Positions 54,070 through 61,420 of a stretch of 64,000 nucleotides of DNA are shown piece after piece. Numbering within the stretch: position 1 is the stretch's first letter; every line of letters begins with the position of its first letter. Under the pieces are notes generated by a model that was not told the DNA's origin, did no database searches, and saw nothing but the letters and a program-made list of their open reading frames with translations. The translations under genes were made by a program, and so were the position numbers. Where the stretch lies: contig CBDCPM010000004.1 of assembly GCA_965220265.1 (NCBI GenBank), forward strand, positions 868,001-932,000. The letters are read 5' to 3'. Source of the DNA: Bin87 sp965220265 (lineage in GTDB: Bacteria; Chloroflexota; Dehalococcoidia; Lucifugimonadales; UBA3495).

Positions 54070-54913
54070 GGGGGTGTCGTCAAAACAGTGAGAGGGTGGT
54101 AAATTGCCGGTACCAGGGAGAGTGTGGAAGGTGGAGAGTATGACGGCAGCGCACCGGCGCCACGATATGACAGACGGTGTTTGGGAGCGGCTAAGGCTGT
54201 ACCTGCCCGGGGGAGCAGGCAAGAGAGGTCGGCCGGCCCATGACAACCGGCGGTTTATCGACGCCGTTTGCTGGGTTCTGCGCACCGGCGCTCCCTGGCG
54301 CGATTTGCCCCCGGACTACGGAGACTGGAAGAACACCCACCGCCGCTTCTGCCGCTGGCGGGACCGAGGTGTGTGGGCCGGACTGTTGGAGGAAGTGATG
54401 GATGACCCTGATTTCGAATGGCTGATGATAGACGCCAGCTACATCAAGGCCCATCCCCACAGTGCCGGCGCTCGGGGCGGAAATCAGGCTATTGCCCGCA
54501 CCAAAGGGGGCTGAACAGCAAGTTGCACCTGGCGGTGGACTCCCACGGAATGCCGGTAAGGCTGGCGGTTACTGGAGGCACGGTGGCCGACTGCTCTTTG
54601 GCGTTGCCCCTGATCGAGGGTATAGAGGCGGAGTGTCTGCTGGCGGACAAAGCCTATGACACCAATGAGATCATAGCCACCGCTCGGGCATCGGGAATGA
54701 ACCCAGTGATACCGCCCAAAAGCAACCGGAGAGAAAAGCGGGACTACGACCAGGCACTGTACAAGTTGCGGCACTTGGTGGAGAACGGATTCTTGGACTT
54801 CAAGCAGTGGCGCGGAGTGGCGACCCGTTATGCCAAGAGAGCGGCGTCATACCTGGCCATTTGCCAACTCCGGGCAGTGATGATCTGGAGCAAACTCTTT
54901 TGACGACACCCCC
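54070..54913 (+). mobile_element. Nested IS5-family element, 844 bp, apparently intact
   Basis: Perfect 16-base ends GGGGGTGTCGTCAAAA and its complement, with TA target repeats at 54068-54069 and 54914-54915. Different subgroup from the host element. Confidence 0.93.
54140..54903 (+). CDS. IS5-family transposase of the nested element (programmed frameshift)
   Basis: orfA (MTAAHRRHDMTDGVWERLRL, RTGAPWRDLPPDYGDWKNTH, LMIDASYIKAHPHSAG) ends at ARTKGG; orfB picks up in the -1 frame at an AAAGGGGG run near 54505 as GLNSKLHLAVDSHGMPV and continues through LLADKAYDTNEI and PPKSNRREKRDYD to SKLF. This layout is typical for IS427-type elements, so the break is likely programmed rather than mutational. 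GGTGGAG precedes the ATG at 54140. Confidence 0.85.
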
Positions 54914-55577
54914 TAAAAAAATCGGTTGGCGAGGTCCGACAAAGCAATGGACGGAAAGAGCCGACCAGCTTCTGCATCGTGGACTCCCAGAGCGTCAAGA
55001 ACACGGACAGTGCCGATAGCAAGGGCTATGACGCGGGCAAGAAGGTGTCCGGAATCAAGCGTCACATCGCGGTGGACACGCAAGGATTGCCCCATGCGCT
55101 ACACGTGACTACCGCCAATGTTACCGACCGGGCTGGGGCTTTGGCGATGTTTGACGAAAACCGGGCCGACCTCAGCCAGGTCCAGAAGGTGCTGGTGGAC
55201 GGGGGTTACACCGGGAAGCCCTTTGCCACTGCGGTGCAAGGCTTGTTGGGAGCCTCGGTGGAAGTGGTGCAACGCAACGAACTGCACACCTTCGTGGTGC
55301 TGCCAAAGCGATGGGTGGTGGAGCGATCTTTCGCCTGGCTGGAAAAGTGCCGCCGACTCTGGAAGAACTGTGAAAGAAAGCTCAATACCAGCCGGCAAAT
55401 GGTGGTGCTTGCCTTCATGGTGCTAATCCTCAAAAGATTGTAAACAGGCTCTTACAAATCTACCTGGCAACGGTACTAGCAGAGTGATCGCTTAGTACCC
55501 GGCACGCTGTGTTGCGGCAATATAAACTCGGTGACGTTCAGGACGTCACTACGGGCGGATGTCCCGGAGCCCTGCGG

Positions 55578-56270
55578 CTATGCTCGGCAGCAGGCAGCCC
55601 GACATGTTGACAGGCCGTACCAACAGTTCAGACAAAAGCAGACTCGCGCTGCTTCATGTTCATCCTCATCGTCGTGCCCGGAGAAGTTCTCCCTGCCTTC
55701 CTTGATGAAAAATGGGATCAACAGCAGGGCCGCGACCGGGTCCGCCCACCACCAGGAAAGCAGAGCATTGAACCCCAGCCCAACCAGAATGGCCAGGTCC
55801 TGGAGGTCGCAGAACAAGCTTTCCAGGGCCTCGGCTCTCAACGATCGCGACTGCATACGGGTGGCGACGCGCATCTTGGCTACGTAGAGAACACTCATCA
55901 CCAGGGCGCTCGCCACCGCGATGCCAACGCCTATCAGACTCGGCTGCGGTTCGGGCAACCATCCCGCCAGGCTGGCCGCGGAATGCACGCCGACGAAGGC
56001 CGCCAGAACAAAGAAGGTGAGCCCAATCAGCCGCTGCGCCCTGCGCTCTGCCGCCTCGTCCTCATCCCCGTCCTGCTCTTTTCGCAGTCGCCACACCAGT
56101 ACCCCGCCGGCGAATACTTCAACAACGCTGTCCAGGCCAAAAGCGATGAGGGCGACGCTTCCCACTCGAGCGCCAGCCCAAAAAGAAACGACGACCTCAA
56201 CGAGGTTCCACGCTAGTCCGACAGACACCAGGACAAGCGCCGTTCGGCGGAGGTCATCGGCTTGCAGCAT
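55578..56270 (-). CDS. Cation-efflux-like membrane protein
   Basis: A 230-residue protein with about six membrane segments (TALVLVSVGLAWNLVEVVVS, FGLDSVVEVFAGGVLVW, LIGLTFFVLAAFVGVHSAASL, LIGVGIAVASALVMSVL, LAILVGLGFNALLSWWW). Acidic residues in the second segment and in the fifth resemble the metal site of cation diffusion facilitators, though the usual cytoplasmic C-terminal domain is absent and the tail is cysteine-rich (CFCLNCWYGLSTCRAACC). The substrate is unknown. The ATG at 56270 follows a duplicated AGGAG-containing repeat. Confidence 0.7.
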   Translation of the reverse strand: MLQADDLRRTALVLVSVGLAWNLVEVVVSFWAGARVGSVALIAFGLDSVVEVFAGGVLVWRLRKEQDGDEDEAAERRAQRLIGLTFFVLAAFVGVHSAASLAGWLPEPQPSLIGVGIAVASALVMSVLYVAKMRVATRMQSRSLRAEALESLFCDLQDLAILVGLGFNALLSWWWADPVAALLLIPFFIKEGRENFSGHDDEDEHEAARVCFCLNCWYGLSTCRAACCRA

Positions 56271-56706
56271 TTTGGTAGCGTTCTCCTGGTTGGTAGCGTT
56301 CTCCTGGGTCGGTTTCGCCACGCAGGCGATTCCAAGTTCTACCGGAAACAAGCGTACCCGGGCGCAGCCTGGGACGGGACGAACCGATTTATCGCTCGCG
56401 CCATCCAAGATTGAACTACGCCCACCTGGAATTCAACCCAGATTGGAGCTCGCCACGGCGGGCGCAACTTTTCCCCTCACCGACCATAACGGTGTTTCAA
56501 GCGAGACTTCATTGCTCGCGCGTGCACACGCCCCGTCGGTTCCCCCTCCCATTCGCTCCGGCCACCCACGTCCCCACGCATTGTGGCACTGTCGAATCAT
56601 CCCGGCGAGCCCGTGCAAGCAATCGTGTTCCCACAGATTGCCCGCTGCCGATGGGTGCCCGGATCCCACCTTCTGAGCGTCTGAAGGTCCGTACTCACGA
56701 CGCCGG
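56271..56706. other. Intergenic region with a duplicated 18-bp leader
   Basis: Two exact copies of an 18-bp unit (56272-56289 and 56290-56307, TTGGTAGCGTTCTCCTGG) lie just upstream of the cation transporter ATG and each contains AGGAG on the minus strand. They are also in frame with the gene. The remaining 400 bases hold no gene or RNA that I can support. Confidence 0.65.
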
Positions 56707-57513
56707 CTAGATGCCGTATCCTCTGAACAACTCCCGCGCCGCCAGTTTTTCGTCCAGCGTGCCGAAGGCCATGGTGTAGAACCCGGTGTAGCCGGCCCCT
56801 TCCAGCCTGCGGAACATCGCCGGGAAGTCGATGTTGCCCTGGCCCGGCGGAAGGTGCACTTCCACTTCGCCGGTGTTGTCCGCCAGCCGCACCTCGCCGA
56901 TGCGCTCCACGCCGAAGGCATCGATGAAGCCGTCGACACCTGCCGGCACCAAGTTGGCGTGGTTGACCGTAAACGCCCAACCAAACCTGTCCGATTGGAT
57001 GGCGTCGAAAAAGTAACGGCACTCCTCAACAGTGTGCCCCAAGTAGTGGACCTCGGCGTTGTCCGGTTCCCAGTTCAGGTTCTCGAAGTACAGTGACACT
57101 CCGCGGCTCTCGGCATAGTCGACCGCCCGCAGCAACCGGTCCCGGGCGGCCTCCATGCGGGCGTCGATTGCCGAGCTGAAATGCATTCCACCGTGGACCA
57201 CCACCCCATGCGCCGTGATGCGACGTGCCAGGTCGATGTTGCCCCGCAGGTAGGCGTCCACGGCATCGCTCACGTACGGCGCGAACTCGGCCACGTTGAC
57301 CGACGAAGCGGTATGCACGGTGACGGCGATCTCGTTCTGGTCCATCAGCGTCCGCGCCGCCCGCAGTCGGTCGTCCGGCCAGTTGTCCACGCGGTTGGCC
57401 CCGGTCTCGGCCGAGAAGTCCAGGTAGTGGATGCCGTGCTCGGCGGCGAAGGCCAACGAGTCCTCCAATGGTGTCGCCCCACCGTCGTAGCCTATTCGGT
57501 CAATAAAGTCCAT
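56707..57513 (-). CDS. Sugar phosphate isomerase/epimerase-like TIM barrel protein
   Basis: A 268-residue AP endonuclease 2/xylose isomerase-like TIM barrel: HGIHYLDFSAETGANRV, VTVHTASSVNVAEFAPYV, RITAHGVVVHGGMHF, GVSLYFENLNWEPDN with the metal-ligand Glu, WAFTVNHANLVPAGVDGF with His, and IGEVRLADNTG. Probably a divalent-metal sugar isomerase or epimerase; the substrate is unknown. The ATG at 57513 follows TTGGACAG. The gene lies 12 bases downstream of the hydrolase. Confidence 0.85.
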   Translation of the reverse strand: MDFIDRIGYDGGATPLEDSLAFAAEHGIHYLDFSAETGANRVDNWPDDRLRAARTLMDQNEIAVTVHTASSVNVAEFAPYVSDAVDAYLRGNIDLARRITAHGVVVHGGMHFSSAIDARMEAARDRLLRAVDYAESRGVSLYFENLNWEPDNAEVHYLGHTVEECRYFFDAIQSDRFGWAFTVNHANLVPAGVDGFIDAFGVERIGEVRLADNTGEVEVHLPPGQGNIDFPAMFRRLEGAGYTGFYTMAFGTLDEKLAARELFRGYGI

Positions 57514-57525
57514 GTGGCTGTCCAA

Positions 57526-58233
57526 TTATTCGGCAGCGGCGGCGGGAAGATGCTCAGGTATCCACTGGCGCAGCAGTTCGCCCAGCTCTTCCCGGCATTC
57601 GTCAAGACGATGCTCCGCGCCCTCGTATAGCACCAGTTCCTTCGGCTCTTTGGCCCAGTCGTGGATGGCTACCGCGCACGAAAATGGCAATCGCGTGTCG
57701 GCCTTGCCGTGCACCACCAGCAACGGCTTGGGAGATATCATGCCGGCCCCCTGGGCCCCGTAGGTCTGCGGTGACAGCGATACCACGCCGGCGATGTTGT
57801 CGCTCACTGCGCCGGCCGCAATTACCACCGCCCCGCCGAAGGAATGGCCCACGACAATGGGTGGCCCGTGTCCGGTGGCTCTGAGGAAGTTGCACCCAGC
57901 CACGAGATCCAGGGCACACTCCTGGACGTCGTTGGGCTGCCGGTAGTCCATTCGCAGCGAGGTGATGCCCTGGTTGGTCAGTTCCTCCGCCAGTTCCGCG
58001 TACAGTCCGCTGCCCGGCCCGCCGAACCCGCCCCGCGCTCCGCAGACCCAGACCACGGCTTTCGTGGTTTCCTCCGCGGCGTGCAGGATGGCCGGGATAT
58101 CGCCCCGGTTGGTGCAGATCATCAGGCCCTGGCCGGCATCTCCTTCGTGGGGCGGGCCGACCATGACCTTCTCGATCATCATGCCGATGCGGTTTTCCGT
58201 GGGCTGCTCGCCGGATTCGGGCTGCGTGGACAT
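57526..58233 (-). CDS. Alpha/beta hydrolase (dienelactone hydrolase-like)
   Basis: A 235-residue hydrolase. GHSFGGAVVIAAGA is the nucleophile elbow (Ser about 126), PKPLLVVHGKADTRLP supplies the acid and GAEHRLDE the histidine. VVWVCGARGGFGGPGSGLY resembles the oxyanion region. The ATG at 58233 follows AAGGGGG. Divergent from the FAD oxidase gene to its right. Confidence 0.88.
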   Translation of the reverse strand: MSTQPESGEQPTENRIGMMIEKVMVGPPHEGDAGQGLMICTNRGDIPAILHAAEETTKAVVWVCGARGGFGGPGSGLYAELAEELTNQGITSLRMDYRQPNDVQECALDLVAGCNFLRATGHGPPIVVGHSFGGAVVIAAGAVSDNIAGVVSLSPQTYGAQGAGMISPKPLLVVHGKADTRLPFSCAVAIHDWAKEPKELVLYEGAEHRLDECREELGELLRQWIPEHLPAAAAE

Positions 58234-58337
58234 GGTGCCCCCTTCTCGTGGGTCGATTGACCGCGCCAATATAACACGGCAACCTGGGCGAACCGCCGCT
58301 AACCAAGGGCGCAACGGGGCTTTCAAATCGCCCGTGC

Positions 58338-58492
58338 TATACTGCCGGCGGAGCCCGTCTGAGCGCGATTTTCCGAAGGCAATCCCCGGTGCACAGGGAT
58401 TTTGCCCGTCGATGGACGGGGCGGCAACTTTTTGGTTCGCTATCTCATGGCGTGCGTCATGGCACGGTGTGGGTCGCATGGAGGAACCCCGA
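58338..58492 (+). promoter_or_regulatory. Promoter and structured leader of the FAD oxidase gene
   Basis: TATACT (58338-58343) is followed by a 150-base leader with stems AATCCC/GGGATT (58381-58402) and GCCCGTC/GACGGGGC (58404-58422, then CTTTTT-like T-run at 58428). A second GCCCGTC at 58353 could pair with the same GACGGGGC, so two exclusive folds are possible. GGAGG precedes the ATG. No known riboswitch is recognised. Confidence 0.45.
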
Positions 58493-61420
58493 ATGGCAAC
58501 GGTAATGGAGCGCAGGATTCGCGGCCGCGAGCGCCAGGATATTGCCGACGAGTTGAGCCGGCGCGTGGACGGCGAGGTCCGTTTCGACCCCCACTCCCGC
58601 CTGCTCTACAGCACCGACGCCAGCATCTACCAGATGGAGCCGGTGGGCGTGGTTATTCCCCGTTCCTCCGCCGACGTGCAGGCCGTGGTCGAGTTCGCCG
58701 CCCGCGAGGGCATTCCCGTGCTGCCCCGTTCCGGCGGCACCAGCCTGGCCGGCCAGACGGTCAATCACGCCATCGTGATGGACTTCAGCAAGTACCTGAA
58801 CAACGTGCTCGAAGTCAACGCCGAGGAGCAATGGGCGCGGGTCCAGCCGGGCATCATCCTGGACCAATTGACCCGCCAGATGGGGCCGCACGGATTGCAG
58901 TACGCTCCGGACCCGACCACGGCAAACCGAGCCTGCGTGGGTGGCGGCATCGGCAACAACACGTGCGGCGCGCACTCGGTGATTTACGGGAAGACACTGG
59001 ACCACATCCAGGAGTTGGATGTTGTACTTTCCGATGGCTCCACGGCGCACTTCGGGGAGCTGAGCGCGGCTGAGCTGGAATCTCGGGTCAGCGCCTCCGG
59101 GATGGAGGGCGACATCTACCGAGGCGTGCTGCGAATCGCCCGAGAGCAGAAGGACGAGATTGACCGCACCTACGCCAAGATCCAGAGGCGGGTGAGCGGT
59201 TACAACCTGGACGAGTTCATACTGGACGATGCTCACCGCGGCGGTCCCGTCAACCTGGCGCGCATGGTGGTGGGTTCCGAGGGAACGCTGTGCGTGGTGA
59301 CCGAGGCGAAGGTGAACCTGGTGCAGCGGCCGACCATGACCTCGTTGTCGGTGCTGCACTTCCGCAGCATCTATGACGCCAGCGAGGCCACCACCCGTGT
59401 CCTGCGTCACGAACCGTCTTCCATTGAACTGATCGACAAGATGGTTCTCGACCGTAGCCGTGAGGCCATGGGCGCGGCGCGGCTTCCCGGGTTCGTGGAG
59501 GGCGACCCCGGTGCGATGCTGGTGGTCGAATTCTACGGCGAGTCGGAACACGAACTCACCGCCAAAATGGACGGTCTCAAGGCCGACATCGGTCTCGCCT
59601 ACGCCTGCGTCAACATCCTTGACCGGGCCGGGCAGGCCGCCGTGTGGAACCTGCGCAAGGGGGGGCTGGGCCTGCTCATGAGCACCCGCGGCGACGCCAA
59701 GCCAATCCCCTTCGTCGAAGACCCGGCTGTTGACCCGTCGGTGATGGGCGAGTTCGTCCGGCGGTTCGACGAGATCGTCACCGAGCACGGCACGACGGCC
59801 GGCTACTACGGCCACGCCTCCGTGGGTTGCCTGCACATCCGCCCGTTGGTCAGCCTGAAGAACCAGGACGGCATCGACAAGATGGTCTCCATCGGCGAGG
59901 CGGTGTCCGACCTGATCAAGGAGTTCGGCGGCTCCATGAGCGGCGAACACGGCGACGGCATCGTGCGCGGCGTCTGGACCCGCAAGATGTTCGGCGACCA
60001 GATCTATAACGCCTTCCGGGAGCTCAAGCAGACCTGGGACCCCCAGGGCATTATGAACCCGGGCAAGATCATCGACACGCCGCCGATGACGGAGAACCTG
60101 CGCTATGGCGTCGCCTACCAGCCGCAGGCGCTGGACACGACGCTGGACTTCTCGCAGGACTTCGGCTACGCCGGCGCGGTGGAGATGTGCAACGGCATGG
60201 GGGCGTGCCGCAAGCTTGACGGGACGATGTGTCCGTCTTTCATGGCCACGCGCGACGAGGAGCATTCGACGCGAGGACGGGCCAACCTGCTGCGGGCTGC
60301 CCTGTCCGGCCGGATGCCCGACGGCGCAGAGAGTTCCATCACCGATCACCGGCTCCACGAGGCGCTGGACCTCTGCCTGGAGTGCAAAGCCTGCAAGGCG
60401 GAGTGCGAGTCGGGCGTGGACATGGCCAAGCTCAAGTACGAGTTCCTGGACCATTACCACAAGGAACACGGGGTACCGCTGCGCTCGCGCTTCTTCGCCA
60501 ACATCAGCGGGCTGAACCGGCTGGGCAGCCGTTACGCTCCACTCACCAACTGGCTGGCTGGATCCGCGTTGGGGAAATCTTTGGCGTCAACCTTCCTCGG
60601 CATCAGCCCCCAGCGCCAGCAACCGGCCTTCGCTTCCCAGTCATTGCCCGACTGGTTCGCCAGTCGCGGCCAGAACGGCCATGCCGAGGCCAAGTACGGG
60701 ACGGTCGCCCTCTACAACGACACCTTCATGAACTACAACTACCCCGAAATCGGCATCGCCGCCGTCGAGGTGCTGGAGGCTGCCGGCTATCGGGTGGAAC
60801 TGGTCAACGGCGGCTGCTGCGGGCGTCCAATGATCTCCAAGGGCCTGCTGGACCAGGCCCGCGACCAGGCCCGTTCCAACATTGACGCACTGTACGCCTA
60901 CGCCAGCCAGGGCGTCCCTATCGTCGGCTGCGAACCCAGCTGCCTGCTGACCCTGCGGGATGAGTATCCCGAGTTCGTTTCCGATGAGCGTGCCAGGGTC
61001 GTGGCGGAAAACGCGTTCCTGATTGATGAGTTCCTGGCCAACGCGCAATCCGAAGGGCGGCTGGACCTGCAATTCTCCGACCTGGAGAAGCAGGTGCTGT
61101 TCCACGGTCACTGCCACCAGAAGGCGATGGTGGGCACGGCCGGTTCGCTGTCGGTGCTGAACATGCCTCCGGGCTACTCGGCGGAGCTGATCAACGCCGG
61201 CTGCTGCGGGATGGCCGGCTCCTTCGGCTTCGAGAAGGAGCACTACGACATATCCATGCAGATCGGCGGGCTGTCCCTGTTCCCGGCCATCGCCGCCAAG
61301 CCGGATGCTGAGGTGGCGGTGATGGGCGTGTCATGCCGCCAGCAGGTGGAACACGGAGCGGGCCGACGGGCTCGGCACCTTATCGAGGTATTGCGCGACG
61401 CGGTTGTATTGTCGGAATGA
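58493..61420 (+). CDS. Fused FAD-linked oxidase and 4Fe-4S protein (GlcD/GlcF or D-lactate dehydrogenase type)
   Basis: A 975-residue cytoplasmic or membrane-associated dehydrogenase. The N-terminal PCMH FAD domain has PVLPRSGGTSLAGQTVNHAI, GGGIGNNTCGAHSVIYGKT and MVVGSEGTLCVVTEAKVN; the C-terminal oxidase domain has YYGHASVGCLHIRP and EHGDGIVRG. Ferredoxin motifs are CNGMGACRKLDGTMCPSF and CLECKACKAECESG, and two CCG domains carry GGCCGRP and AGCCGMAGSFG. Relatives oxidise glycolate, D-lactate or 2-hydroxyglutarate and pass electrons to quinones. GGAGG lies before the ATG at 58493. Confidence 0.93.
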   Translation: MATVMERRIRGRERQDIADELSRRVDGEVRFDPHSRLLYSTDASIYQMEPVGVVIPRSSADVQAVVEFAAREGIPVLPRSGGTSLAGQTVNHAIVMDFSKYLNNVLEVNAEEQWARVQPGIILDQLTRQMGPHGLQYAPDPTTANRACVGGGIGNNTCGAHSVIYGKTLDHIQELDVVLSDGSTAHFGELSAAELESRVSASGMEGDIYRGVLRIAREQKDEIDRTYAKIQRRVSGYNLDEFILDDAHRGGPVNLARMVVGSEGTLCVVTEAKVNLVQRPTMTSLSVLHFRSIYDASEATTRVLRHEPSSIELIDKMVLDRSREAMGAARLPGFVEGDPGAMLVVEFYGESEHELTAKMDGLKADIGLAYACVNILDRAGQAAVWNLRKGGLGLLMSTRGDAKPIPFVEDPAVDPSVMGEFVRRFDEIVTEHGTTAGYYGHASVGCLHIRPLVSLKNQDGIDKMVSIGEAVSDLIKEFGGSMSGEHGDGIVRGVWTRKMFGDQIYNAFRELKQTWDPQGIMNPGKIIDTPPMTENLRYGVAYQPQALDTTLDFSQDFGYAGAVEMCNGMGACRKLDGTMCPSFMATRDEEHSTRGRANLLRAALSGRMPDGAESSITDHRLHEALDLCLECKACKAECESGVDMAKLKYEFLDHYHKEHGVPLRSRFFANISGLNRLGSRYAPLTNWLAGSALGKSLASTFLGISPQRQQPAFASQSLPDWFASRGQNGHAEAKYGTVALYNDTFMNYNYPEIGIAAVEVLEAAGYRVELVNGGCCGRPMISKGLLDQARDQARSNIDALYAYASQGVPIVGCEPSCLLTLRDEYPEFVSDERARVVAENAFLIDEFLANAQSEGRLDLQFSDLEKQVLFHGHCHQKAMVGTAGSLSVLNMPPGYSAELINAGCCGMAGSFGFEKEHYDISMQIGGLSLFPAIAAKPDAEVAVMGVSCRQQVEHGAGRRARHLIEVLRDAVVLSE

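Larger units (their letters stand above)
53806..55443 (+). pseudogene. IS5-family transposase (orfA/orfB type) disrupted by a nested element
   Basis: orfA reads MSHSYPSDISRKQFARILP to ESILEQVL; after the nested element the A7 run and orfB continue to VDSQSVKNTDSADSKGYDAG, VDTQGLPHALHVTTANVTD, VDGGYTGKPF and LILKRL. The insertion splits the gene exactly at the A-run that normally lets ribosomes shift from orfA to orfB. Apart from the insertion both halves look intact. Confidence 0.9.
53745..55451 (+). mobile_element. IS5-family element containing a nested IS5 element
   Basis: Ends GAACCTGTCTACGATCT and complement GAGCCTGTTTACAATCT, flanked by TTA repeats (53742-53744, 55452-55454). Without the nested insertion it is about 861 bp. 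The remnant at 36163 is a truncated second copy. Confidence 0.9.

Noticed and set aside
55531..55549. GTGACGT/ACGTCAC hairpin as a terminator for the cation transporter
   Set aside because: The stem is only seven bases with no T-run on either side.
58457..60469. A 670-codon open frame on the minus strand opposite the FAD oxidase
   Set aside because: The plus strand holds FAD, Fe-S and CCG motifs throughout; the opposite frame has none.
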